NCBI RefSeq assembly: GCF_023278045.1 | Contig: NZ_CP056783.1 | Location: 2,575,501 to 2,639,500, forward strand | Reading direction: 5' to 3' | Origin: Flavobacterium sp. K5-23 | GTDB lineage: Bacteria; Bacteroidota; Bacteroidia; Flavobacteriales; Flavobacteriaceae | DNA: 64,000 nucleotides | In this document: positions 8,451 through 17,055 of the stretch, one piece after another | How the letters are laid out: each line of letters opens with the position of its first letter | How positions within the stretch are numbered: the stretch's first letter is position 1 | Program-made: the position numbers and the translations under genes | Notes under the pieces: generated by a model | Databases searched by the model: none | What the model saw: only the letters and a program-made list of their open reading frames with translations | Told to the model about the DNA's origin: nothing

Positions 8451-10358
8451 GTGTGCCCTGCATGAGCAGGACCCACACTGTAAGCTCGAATAAAAATTCG
8501 AAAATACAAATTTACGAATTCTAAAACAAATCTTACAGTGTGTTATTTTTCCAGAGGGTGTAAGTCCCTTATGGGCGGATTGAAACCCCGAACCATTAGT
8601 ACGTCGCAAGCTGGTTTATCGTGAGATATGCAGTGAAGGAAGCGAAACGGCAAAATCCGGTACTGACGAACAGAAACGGCATAAGAGGCTGTTATACGAG
8701 GATAAGCAAGCACAGCATTGCAACGTCCAAAGATTATCAAAATCGTATCTCAGTAGATGTCGCAGGGATTGGACGAAGGAAAAAGCTCTTACCAGGGGAG
8801 GTCTTTGCAACCACGAGTTGGTAAAGTAAAGAAGTCAGCAGAAGTCATAGTACTTGGGGCAACGAGTTGCGAATAGATACCGCACAAGTCTCACAAACAA
8901 GGAAGGACTGAACGCAAGTGGTTCTTAATTTCTAAAGGAATGACGCAAGTTATAGCCCTAGAAAAGCGGAACAGGAAGAATTTAATGTAAAACTTAAGAA
9001 TGATTGCACAAGTAACACATCCTTACAATCTCCAAAAGGCGCTACGTCAAGTAGTAGTCAACAAAGGTAGTGCTGGCGTTGATGGTTTAAAAACCACTCA
9101 GCTGACGGATTATTTCCGTGAACATAAATCTGCATTACTGGAAGATATTAAGAATGACCGTTATCTACCGCAACCCATCCTTGGGGTGGAGATTCCCAAA
9201 GGAGGCGGAAAGTTCCGACTCTTGGGAATCCCAACAGTAGTCGACAGACTACTTCAACAAGCCGTATCACAAGCGATGATGCCAAGATTCGAAAAGGATT
9301 TTAGTGTGAATAGTTTCGGATTTCGACCCAATAAAAATGCCCGCCAAGCGGTAGGCAAAGCCTTGGGAAACATTCACGAAGGCTACAATTATATTGTAGA
9401 TATTGACCTAAAGAACTTCTTTGACGAAGTCGATCATTGCTTGTTGCTGAACCTAATTTACCAAAAGGTAAAATGCCCAACGACTTTACGGTTAATCCGC
9501 AAATGGTTGCGAGTGCCTATACTCATCAAAGGAAAACTAGTCAAACGTAGAAAAGGAGTTCCGCAAGGGAGTCCAATTAGTCCGCTTTTGTCAAATATCC
9601 TACTCCACGAATTGGACAAGGAATTGACAAGAAAAGGAGTGAAGTTTGTTCGTTATGCCGATGATTTTAGCATTTACACCAAATCGAAAACCCAAGCCAA
9701 AACGGTTGGTAATGCTATCTTTCTGTTTTTGAGAGACAAGCTAAAACTGACTATTAATCAAGAAAAGAGTGGGATTAGAAAACCGATTCAGTTCACGATA
9801 TTGGGCTTTTCGTTTGCATCGACCTATCAAAAAGGCGTAAAAGGCAGGTATCAATTAACGGTAGGAAAGAAAGCTTGGGCAAAACTCAAGCAAAGTTTAA
9901 AGGAAGCGACCCGCAAAACTGCACCTAGAAGTTTCGAGGAACGTATCCGAAAAATCAATGAAATTCAACGAGGATGGTTAAACTATTTTCGGGGAACGAG
10001 TATTCAAGGAAAGCTACGAGATATTGATGGTTGGTTGCGCAATCGTCTGCGCTATTGCATTTGGACGGATTGGAAGAAACCCGAACGCAAAAGGAAAAAC
10101 CTGATGCGACTAGGAGTTGATAAAGACCACGCCTATGCTTGGAGCAGGACAAGAAAAGGAGGCTGGCGTATTGCTCAAAGTCCGATTCTAACTTCTACAA
10201 TTACCCTACTACGGCTTAAGAAGAAAGGCTATCGGTCTATGTTGGAAACACACATTGAACTCAACCCATCACTTTGCGAACCGCCGTATACGTGACCCGT
10301 ACGTACGGTGGTGTGAGAGGCGCACTCCGTTAGTTTCTAGCGGAGCCGTCTACTCGAT
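8451..10358 (+). mobile_element. Group II intron copy 2 (intact ORF) in attC-like site E
   Basis: 1908 nt, from GTGTGCCC to CTACTCGAT. The target is GTAGTAGCTGT|TAGCCG. Near the 3' end, domain V folds at about 10280-10312 (ACCGCCGTA pairing with TACGGTGGT) and domain VI at 10325-10345 (CTCCGTTA with TAGCGGAG). The ORF sits in domain IV and its stop overlaps domain V. It lies antisense to the cassette genes, like group IIC introns in attC sites. Confidence 0.9.
9000..10295 (+). CDS. ltrA: Group II intron reverse transcriptase/maturase
   Basis: A 431-residue intron-encoded protein that assists splicing and reverse-transcribes the intron for retrohoming. The RT domain spans about residues 20-260, with PQGSPISPLLSN from residue 188 and the catalytic YADD at 219-222. 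A maturase (GIIM) region follows at about 300-375 (INEIQRGWLNYFRG). There is no C-terminal HNH endonuclease, so target cleavage must rely on single-stranded or replicating DNA, as in class C introns. It is the only intact copy of the two and may serve both. Confidence 0.93.
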   Translation: MIAQVTHPYNLQKALRQVVVNKGSAGVDGLKTTQLTDYFREHKSALLEDIKNDRYLPQPILGVEIPKGGGKFRLLGIPTVVDRLLQQAVSQAMMPRFEKDFSVNSFGFRPNKNARQAVGKALGNIHEGYNYIVDIDLKNFFDEVDHCLLLNLIYQKVKCPTTLRLIRKWLRVPILIKGKLVKRRKGVPQGSPISPLLSNILLHELDKELTRKGVKFVRYADDFSIYTKSKTQAKTVGNAIFLFLRDKLKLTINQEKSGIRKPIQFTILGFSFASTYQKGVKGRYQLTVGKKAWAKLKQSLKEATRKTAPRSFEERIRKINEIQRGWLNYFRGTSIQGKLRDIDGWLRNRLRYCIWTDWKKPERKRKNLMRLGVDKDHAYAWSRTRKGGWRIAQSPILTSTITLLRLKKKGYRSMLETHIELNPSLCEPPYT

Positions 10359-10371
10359 TAGCCGTTCGGTT

Positions 10372-11121
10372 TTATTTCTTATTAAATAACTGTATTATTT
10401 CTAAATTTTCTTTTTCTATCTCTTTTTTATATTCTTCTTTTGTTATTTTTATTGAACGTAAACTTTCAATTTTCGAGTTAAATAACTTTTCTTTTTCAAT
10501 TTCGATTGTTGCAAAATATTTTTTAATTATTTCTGTTGGTTGAAAATATATTTGGTAAATTCTTGGAATATTATCAAGTCTTCTAAAAAAAATGTTTTGG
10601 CAATTTAATTCTTTTAAAAACTCATAAACATTATTATGTTTTGGTGAGTTTGCTAATTGAATTTTATAAATGTTATCATTTATTTTTTCGCCATTTCTAT
10701 AATATACACCTAAAAGAAAAGATAGCTTTTTTTCATTGCTATTAAATAAACTATCATTTAAGTTATTCTTAATATAAAATGAGTTCATTAGGTTGGACAT
10801 TTCTTTCGAAATAAAACAATTTTTTTCTTCAATCAAATTAATTTTAAAATCTATTTTTACAATGCTATCTACGAATTTCATTAATGGTTTTTCAGATGTA
10901 TAATACCTATCAAACTTGTTTTCTAAACTACCATAATTATAACTCATATAATCATTCAGAGTTCCTAAAAGTAAAAAGGTACTATTTATTTTTACTTTTG
11001 TTGTGTCAATTTGGTTTGGATTTCTAATAGTAATACCATTAATTTTCTTCTCATCTGTTTGTGAAAATATATTTGTGAATGTCAATAGAATAATAAAGTA
11101 AAGTAGGTTATTTTCTTTCAT
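10372..11121 (-). CDS. Secreted protein of unknown function (cassette gene)
   Basis: A 249-residue protein with a plausible Sec signal (MKENNLLYFIILLTFTNIFSQ, cleavage after about residue 20). The mature part is rich in Lys, Asn and Ile with no motif I recognise; the C-terminal 45 residues are strongly helical and charged (LFNSKIESLRSIKITKEEYK). It lies 6 nt from core GTTAGCCGT and 66 nt from core ACGGCTAAC (11188-11196), which makes it the cassette nearest the array boundary. Its cores equal those of the 7186-8286 cassette. Confidence 0.68.
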   Translation of the reverse strand: MKENNLLYFIILLTFTNIFSQTDEKKINGITIRNPNQIDTTKVKINSTFLLLGTLNDYMSYNYGSLENKFDRYYTSEKPLMKFVDSIVKIDFKINLIEEKNCFISKEMSNLMNSFYIKNNLNDSLFNSNEKKLSFLLGVYYRNGEKINDNIYKIQLANSPKHNNVYEFLKELNCQNIFFRRLDNIPRIYQIYFQPTEIIKKYFATIEIEKEKLFNSKIESLRSIKITKEEYKKEIEKENLEIIQLFNKK

Positions 11122-11187
11122 ACGTAATATTTTTAATGTGAACCGAAATTTTCATTTGCTTAGTATTCGTTTTTCTGCGCCAAACTG

Positions 11188-11270
11188 ACGGCTAACTAGT
11201 ATATAAGCGATATAAAACTTCGCCAATCTATCCTTTTTCGGGTGTATATGCGAAGTTTTTTATCGTTTTA
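11188..11270 (-). other. attC-like boundary element F
   Basis: Core ACGGCTAAC (11188-11196) is followed by a hairpin pairing AAGCGATATAAAACTTCGC (11206-11224) with GCGAAGTTTTTTATCGTTT (11250-11268). Unlike the other sites it has no second core on the right. In cassette orientation it sits just upstream of the first gene, where attI or a leading half-site would be expected. No integrase gene follows between here and the efflux operon. Confidence 0.5.
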
Positions 11271-11400
11271 TATTTTAATCAAATGTATAATAAAATTAAG
11301 AATTAACTTATTTTTTTTGCAACTACTTCCCGCAATTAACTACTTTTTATATAAGTAATTTACAAGAAACCGTAAATACCATTATTATATACAAAATTTA

Positions 11401-11550
11401 TAGCCCCGGTAACAGTGAAAGTCCTTGTAGGTAGAAAATCGCTTTTTTCTGGTTGTGGAAGTGCGACTGGAAGAAGCTCCTGCAACAAGCCTAGAAAAAG
11501 AGTTTTATAGTAAAAGGACTGTAACGAATGACGGGAAGAGCTCCTAAAAG
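11401..11550. other. Structured intergenic element (possible RNA or dispersed repeat)
   Basis: The 560-nt gap 11122-11681 has no gene. After the cassette boundary it holds a block starting TAGCCCCGG, with AGTCCTT (11420-11426) able to pair with AAGGACT (11514-11520) and CCCCG (11404-11408) facing CGGG (11532-11535). It ends AAGAGCTCCT; the similar word AAGAAGCTCCT occurs once inside. From memory, blocks with this TAGCCC...AGCTCCT layout recur between genes in flavobacteria. Function unknown. Confidence 0.45.
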
Positions 11551-11574
11551 AGAAAAGGTTCTCGATACATTTTG

Positions 11575-11675
11575 TATTTCGTTACACTACATAAAAAACA
11601 CTCGAACTGACGAGTAGTAGTAAAATTAATGAAAGCTTTTTTATTTCGTTACACTGCATAAAAAACACTCGAACT
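11575..11675. repeat. Direct repeat of 34 bp downstream of the bestrophin gene
   Basis: Two copies (11575-11608 and 11642-11675) that differ at one base, each running from TATTTCGTTACACT to ACACTCGAACT. They lie next to the 3' end of the efflux/bestrophin operon. Confidence 0.75.
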
Positions 11676-11681
11676 TCCGAT

Positions 11682-12545
11682 TTACAACAATTCCTCTACG
11701 TGTCTTTTGATGTTTTCGGCGATTTTTTTGGTTGGTAAATCATTGTCGTCGTTACCAAAAGGATCTTCTATTTCCTCAGCAATTAATTCTAAACTTGCCA
11801 ACACATAGAAAATGAAAACTACAACAGGAATTACATAATACCCCAAACTAAAAACATAACCAAAAGGCAAGGTCATCACATAAAAGAAAATGAATTTTTT
11901 AAGGAATGCGCTGTAAGAATAGGGGATAGGAGTGTTTTTAATTCGTTCACAGGCACCGCAAATATCGGTGAATGATAGCACTTCACCGTTAAGAATGATG
12001 AGTTGGTCACCAGTTATTTTATGTGAAGTATATAAATCGTTTACTTTCTGGAACAACATTTTAGCCACTTGATTGGGTCTGTGTTTGTGATGGTCAATTG
12101 CTAAATAGACATCTTCAAACAATTGTTTGCCCGTTTCTTCATCTTTCAAATGCTTGTTTAAAATGGAAGCGTAACTTGGGATTATTTTTCTAAAGAAAGC
12201 GCGATCACTTTCCTCTTTTAAAATAACCGATAGTTTTATGGACAGATTTCTACTGTTGTTCACTAAACTTCCCCATAATTTTCGACCTTCCCACCAACGG
12301 TCATAAGCTGTGTTTGTACGGAAAACTAGCAATAACGAAATAACGAAACCTAGCATTCCGTGCATAATAGTGATGTTTTTTACGTGACTATCGTCTGGTA
12401 AAACCCAATATTCGATTTCGAAATAGGCTATTGCAGCCGAATACAATCCAATAAAAATCATCAATGGAATCAATTGCCTGAAAGTATCGGCTTTGTGAAA
12501 ACGAAAAATAAAGGTAATCCAGTCTTTAGTATTGTAAGAAATCAT
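11682..12545 (-). CDS. Bestrophin family ion channel (UPF0187)
   Basis: A 287-residue membrane protein. The family hallmarks are present: FRTNTAYDRWWEGRKLWGSLVNNSRN (about residues 75-100), transmembrane segments near 25-45, 60-76 and 210-255, and the acidic C-terminal part EEIEDPFGNDDNDLP that follows the last membrane segment. Bacterial bestrophins are pentameric channels, mostly conducting ions passively. It starts 29 nt after the TolC-like gene and is probably the last gene of the efflux operon; a functional link to efflux is not shown. Confidence 0.88.
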   Translation of the reverse strand: MISYNTKDWITFIFRFHKADTFRQLIPLMIFIGLYSAAIAYFEIEYWVLPDDSHVKNITIMHGMLGFVISLLLVFRTNTAYDRWWEGRKLWGSLVNNSRNLSIKLSVILKEESDRAFFRKIIPSYASILNKHLKDEETGKQLFEDVYLAIDHHKHRPNQVAKMLFQKVNDLYTSHKITGDQLIILNGEVLSFTDICGACERIKNTPIPYSYSAFLKKFIFFYVMTLPFGYVFSLGYYVIPVVVFIFYVLASLELIAEEIEDPFGNDDNDLPTKKIAENIKRHVEELL

Positions 12546-12574
12546 ATAGTGCGAATTGTTTTCACAAATCTAAT

Positions 12575-13885
12575 TTAAAAATTTATGGTTCCTGCTAATT
12601 CTTTAAGTGCAATTTCGGATAATTTAGCTTGGAATTGCGCATCGCTATAACGCACTTTTGCATTTACATAGTTCAATTGAGCCGTTCTAAATTCTAATGT
12701 GGTTATGGTACCAATACGAAATTTATCCAATGTAATGTCCAGATTCTGCTTAGCAATTGCTTCATTAGTTTCTTCTAATGACACTAATTCAAGATTGGTC
12801 AAATAAGTTTGATATGACGTTGCTAGTTGTGTGCTTAAGGCTAAATTTTGTTGCTCAATTTGTAATGTGGAATTCTCTATTTGAATGGATGCAATTTTTT
12901 CATTTCGTCTTTGGGCAAAGCCATCAAATAAATTTAAAGAAGCCGTGAAACCATAATTTAATCCTCGTGCTGAAGATTGCGTGTTAAAACCAAGACTGGA
13001 TTCATTCTCCGCAAAATTGTAACCCGTGTTTACTCTTACAGTAGGGTAACGCCCGGATTTCACTTGTTTTAACTCTAATTCGGCTACTTTCTTATTGATA
13101 ATCAATGCTTCAATCTGAGGATTTTGCTTTTCAGCCAAAGCCTTTAGTTCGGTTAAATCCAACTTGGTTTCCATTGTGAATTCGGATGCAACTTTAAAAT
13201 CAGTTTGAATATCACGAGCTAAAATCTGATTCAATAAAATCTTGGTATTTACATATAATTCCTTTTGTCTCATCAAAGCCACTTTATCAGTATTGATGTC
13301 AACTTGGGAGTTTAAAAGCTCTAATTTAGAAGCTTTTCCTATCGTAAAACGGTTTTGTGCAAGTTTTACCCTTTGATTCGAAATAACAATGGTGGTGTCT
13401 AAAGCGGCCAATTGTTGCTGTTGTTGAACTAAATTATAGTAAGCTGCCTGAACATCGCTGATTTTTGTAATGATAGTCAGTTTCAACTGGGCTTCACCTA
13501 GTTTTTGTAGTTCTTGTAATTGGTCTTTTCTGGCAAACATTCTAAAGCCGTCAAAAATGGTCCAACCTAGACTCACGCCATAATTAAGACTGTTGTTTTT
13601 AGCATTATCAAGACTGATGGTATTACCGTCAACACGGGTTTGCGTTAGATTTTGTAAATTGTTATTTTGCGAAATCGAAGCAGTTGCTGTTGGTAACATT
13701 CCTGCATTTCCAGCCGCAACATTAGTTTGATCTATTTTTAAATCATTCTTGGCAATCTTAATTTCGTAATTATTTTCTAAAGCTATTTTTACAGCATCTT
13801 CTAATGATAAAACTTCCTGTGCATTTCCTTCGAAAAAACAAAAAGTCAGTAGGAGCACGCTTTTTAATATTATTTTAAAGTTCAT
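12575..13885 (-). CDS. TolC family outer membrane efflux protein
   Basis: From ATG 13885, 4 nt after the stop of the RND gene, the protein has 436 residues and a clear signal peptide (MNFKIILKSVLLLTFCFFEGNAQ). An upstream ATG at 13927 overlaps the RND gene and would hide this signal. Two OEP repeats of long helices follow (LSLEDAVKIALENNYEIKIAKNDL at the start; a second unit from about LAEKQNPQIEALI), with strand segments such as LNYGVSLGWTIFDGF. It should form the trimeric outer-membrane duct for the adjacent pump. Confidence 0.93.
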   Translation of the reverse strand: MNFKIILKSVLLLTFCFFEGNAQEVLSLEDAVKIALENNYEIKIAKNDLKIDQTNVAAGNAGMLPTATASISQNNNLQNLTQTRVDGNTISLDNAKNNSLNYGVSLGWTIFDGFRMFARKDQLQELQKLGEAQLKLTIITKISDVQAAYYNLVQQQQQLAALDTTIVISNQRVKLAQNRFTIGKASKLELLNSQVDINTDKVALMRQKELYVNTKILLNQILARDIQTDFKVASEFTMETKLDLTELKALAEKQNPQIEALIINKKVAELELKQVKSGRYPTVRVNTGYNFAENESSLGFNTQSSARGLNYGFTASLNLFDGFAQRRNEKIASIQIENSTLQIEQQNLALSTQLATSYQTYLTNLELVSLEETNEAIAKQNLDITLDKFRIGTITTLEFRTAQLNYVNAKVRYSDAQFQAKLSEIALKELAGTINF

Positions 13886-13889
13886 CTTT

Positions 13890-16800
13890 TTATTTACTTT
13901 CGTTTTCATATTCTTCAATGCGTTCAAATTCAGGATAATGTTTTTTGGCTTTAGACCACATAAAATATAGCGCCGGAATTACAAATAAGGTTAACACCAA
14001 GGAGAAAATAGTTCCTCCCACGATTACAACTCCCATTCCAATTCTACTCGTAGAAGCTGCTCCAAGTGACATTGCAATAGGTAATGCTCCTAATGAAATG
14101 GCTAAACTTGTCATTAAAATAGGTCTTAAACGCGCCTCTGAAGCTTCTAGAATGGCTTCCAGTTTTGGTTTTCCTTGTTCTCGTAGTTGATTCGCAAATT
14201 CGACAATTAAAATTCCGTTTTTGGTCACTAGACCAATCAACATTACAGTTCCAATCTGGCTGAAAATATTCCAAGTCTGGTCAAACAACCATAATGAAAA
14301 TAAAGCTCCTGCAACCGCCATAGGAACAGTTAAAATGATAATAAATGGATCAATGAAACTTTCAAACTGTGCCGCCAAAATTAAAAATATCAATAGCAAG
14401 GCCAGTCCAAAAGCTAAAGAAGTATTCGAACTACTCTCCACAAAATCTCTAGATTCTCCACCTAAATCCGTAGTAAAAGTGTCGTCCAGCACTTTTTCTC
14501 TTATTTCTTCCATAGCTTCTATACCGTCACTGATACTTTTGCCTGGTGCAAGTGCTGCAGAAACGGTTGCTGCCATAAAACGGTTGTTGTGATACAACTG
14601 TGGCGGCTTACTTTGTTCCTCAATGCTCACAATATTGTCCATTTGGATTAGATCTCCTTTGTTGTTTTTCACGTACATAGAGGTCAAATCCAAAGGTTTA
14701 GAACGGTCTTTTTGGTCAAATTGTCCAATTACTTGGTACTGTTTCCCTTTTTTCATAAAATACCCAAATCGCTGTCCACTTAAAGACAATTGCAAGGTTT
14801 GAGCAATATCTATTACGGATATTCCTAAACTCTCTGCTTTTTCTCTATCGATAGTTACATTGATTTCAGGTTTGTTGAATTTCAAATTCACATCTGTCAT
14901 TACAAAAGTAGGGTTGTTAGCCGCTTCCTCCATAAACAATGGAATTTTCTCTTCTAACTTACTGAAATTTTGAGTTTGAATGATGTATTGTATTGGCAAA
15001 CCACCACGTCTGTTAACAGCAATTGTTGGTTGTTGCGTAACCGATGTTTTGGCATTTGGATATTGCTTGGTCCATTTGGTTAGTTTGTCCGCAATTTCTT
15101 CTTGGGATAATTTTCTATCACTAGGATCTTTTAGTGAAAGACGCATAAAACCACTATTTACTGAAGTAGAAAGAAAACCTGGGGAAGTCACCACTAAACT
15201 CACTTTTTTCTCCGGAATGGAATCATCCACAAGTTTTGATATTTCTTGCATAAAACGATCCGTATATTCATAACTGGAACCCTCAGGTGTTGACATTCTT
15301 AACATTAAAGAACTTCGGTCATCATAAGGGGCCGTTTCTTTTTGGATTAAATTGTAAAAAACAAATATTAGTACGAAACAACCAAAAAGAATAGGGAAAC
15401 TCAGCCATTTCTTTTCCATAAAACGGCTTAAAGATGCGGCATAGTTGCTATTCATTTTTTGGAAAAACGGTTCCGTTGCGATATAGAATTTAGATTTCTT
15501 TTGTTCGCCACCTTTCATTAAATAGGCATTCAACATAGGTGTTAATGTCAAGGAAACAAATGCCGAAATTAAAACGGCTGCACCAATGACGACGCCAAAT
15601 TCTCGAAACAATCGACCCACAAAACCTTCAAGAAATATTACAGGCAAAAACACAGCAGCCAAAGTGACTGATATCGAGATAACGGCAAAAAATATCTCAT
15701 TAGAACCTTTTATCGCAGCCTCAATAGGAGACATTCCTTCCTCCACTTTTTTATAAATGTTTTCAGTAACCACAATTCCATCATCTACAACAAGGCCCGT
15801 TGCTAAAACAATGGCAAGCAAAGTTAAGACGTTAATGGAAAAACCAAACAACCACATAATAAAGAACGTAGCGATTAAGGACACAGGAATATCAATTAAC
15901 GGTCTAAATGCGATAGCCCAATCTCTAAAAAACAAGTAGATAATTAAAATTACCAAGAAAATAGAAATTCCTAATGTTTCTGCTACCTCCAACACTGATT
16001 TTTTTACAAAAATGGTGTTGTCAAGTGCAATGTTTAATTTAATATCTTCAGGAAGATCCTTTTTTAAGGCTTCGAATTGCTCATAAAAAGACTTTGAAAT
16101 ATCTAAATAATTAGCTCCTGGACGCGGTACAATCGCAAGACCAATTAAAGGCAATCCAGACTGACTCAATTTGGTTTCTAAATTTTCAGGACCTAATTCG
16201 GCTTTTCCTATATCGCTTAAACGGACGATTTTTTCTCCATCAGTACGGATAATAACATTGTTAAACTCTTGAGCAGTTGCCAAGTTTCCAACCGTTTTTA
16301 CGGTCAACTCCGTATTGTCACCCGTTAATTTTCCAGAAGGCAATTCTACATTTTGTTTATTCAAAGCAGTTCGTACTTCCGCCACTGTCAATCCGTAGGA
16401 AGCCAGTTTTACAGGATCAATCCAAAGACGCATTGCATAACGTTTTTGTCCCCAAATTTGGACTCCACTTACTCCCTGAATGGTTTCTAGACGTTGTGAA
16501 ATAACATTCTCGGCATAATCACTCAATTCTAATTGACTTCGAGTATCACTTTGTACCGTCATCGAAATAATCGCATCACTATTGGCATCAGCCTTAGAAA
16601 CAACAGGAGGTGCATCAATATCTTGTGGCAAACTTCGGATTGTTTGGGAAACTTTATCACGCACATCATTAGCCGCTTCTTCTAAATCTTTGTCGAGGTT
16701 AAATTCTACCGTAATAGAACTGCTTCCTTGCGCACTGGATGAAGTGATATTTCTAATTCCATCAATAGAATTAATAGCTTTTTCAAGAGGCTCTGTAATT

Positions 16801-16985
16801 TGGGACTCAATAATTTCCGAATTAGCTCCTGTATAATTTGTTCTAACAGAAACCTGTGCTGGATCAATAGAAGGGAATTCCCTAACTCCAAGATAGCTGT
16901 ATCCAATAATCCCGAACAAAACAATAGCTAAGTTCATAACTATTGTCAACACGGGTCTTTTAATACTTAATGTAGATAAACTCAT
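13890..16985 (-). CDS. RND efflux pump inner-membrane transporter (AcrB/HAE1 type)
   Basis: A 1031-residue, 12-helix transporter with two homologous halves. It begins SIKRPVLTIVMNLAIVLFG and keeps the family's GLVVDDGIVVTENIYK segment with the proton-relay Asp pair in TM4 (about residues 400-415). The second half has GLVTKNGILIVEFANQLREQG. Proton-driven export of drugs, detergents or metabolites from periplasm to outside is the family role; the substrate cannot be read. Central gene of the operon, 70 nt after the adaptor gene. Confidence 0.95.
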   Translation of the reverse strand: MSLSTLSIKRPVLTIVMNLAIVLFGIIGYSYLGVREFPSIDPAQVSVRTNYTGANSEIIESQITEPLEKAINSIDGIRNITSSSAQGSSSITVEFNLDKDLEEAANDVRDKVSQTIRSLPQDIDAPPVVSKADANSDAIISMTVQSDTRSQLELSDYAENVISQRLETIQGVSGVQIWGQKRYAMRLWIDPVKLASYGLTVAEVRTALNKQNVELPSGKLTGDNTELTVKTVGNLATAQEFNNVIIRTDGEKIVRLSDIGKAELGPENLETKLSQSGLPLIGLAIVPRPGANYLDISKSFYEQFEALKKDLPEDIKLNIALDNTIFVKKSVLEVAETLGISIFLVILIIYLFFRDWAIAFRPLIDIPVSLIATFFIMWLFGFSINVLTLLAIVLATGLVVDDGIVVTENIYKKVEEGMSPIEAAIKGSNEIFFAVISISVTLAAVFLPVIFLEGFVGRLFREFGVVIGAAVLISAFVSLTLTPMLNAYLMKGGEQKKSKFYIATEPFFQKMNSNYAASLSRFMEKKWLSFPILFGCFVLIFVFYNLIQKETAPYDDRSSLMLRMSTPEGSSYEYTDRFMQEISKLVDDSIPEKKVSLVVTSPGFLSTSVNSGFMRLSLKDPSDRKLSQEEIADKLTKWTKQYPNAKTSVTQQPTIAVNRRGGLPIQYIIQTQNFSKLEEKIPLFMEEAANNPTFVMTDVNLKFNKPEINVTIDREKAESLGISVIDIAQTLQLSLSGQRFGYFMKKGKQYQVIGQFDQKDRSKPLDLTSMYVKNNKGDLIQMDNIVSIEEQSKPPQLYHNNRFMAATVSAALAPGKSISDGIEAMEEIREKVLDDTFTTDLGGESRDFVESSSNTSLAFGLALLLIFLILAAQFESFIDPFIIILTVPMAVAGALFSLWLFDQTWNIFSQIGTVMLIGLVTKNGILIVEFANQLREQGKPKLEAILEASEARLRPILMTSLAISLGALPIAMSLGAASTSRIGMGVVIVGGTIFSLVLTLFVIPALYFMWSKAKKHYPEFERIEEYENESK

Positions 16986-17055
16986 TTGGTTTATTAATTT
17001 ATGGTTTTTTATAGTTTTTTAAAAATGCATAGGAGCAAAGAGTGAAACTAAAAAT

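Larger units (their letters stand above)
8331..10365 (-). other. attC-like site E, split by group II intron copy 2
   Basis: The pieces 8331-8450 and 10359-10365 join to 127 nt. Cores are ACGGCTAAC (8331-8339) and GTTAGCCGT. The arms pair as AGTACTACAGCGGGTTTGG against the complement of CCTAAATCCGTTGTAGTAGC. The intron sits at GT|T of the right core, the same position as in site B. Its inner part (TACAAAACCAACT) resembles site B, so B and E form one subfamily while A, C and D form another. Confidence 0.72.
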
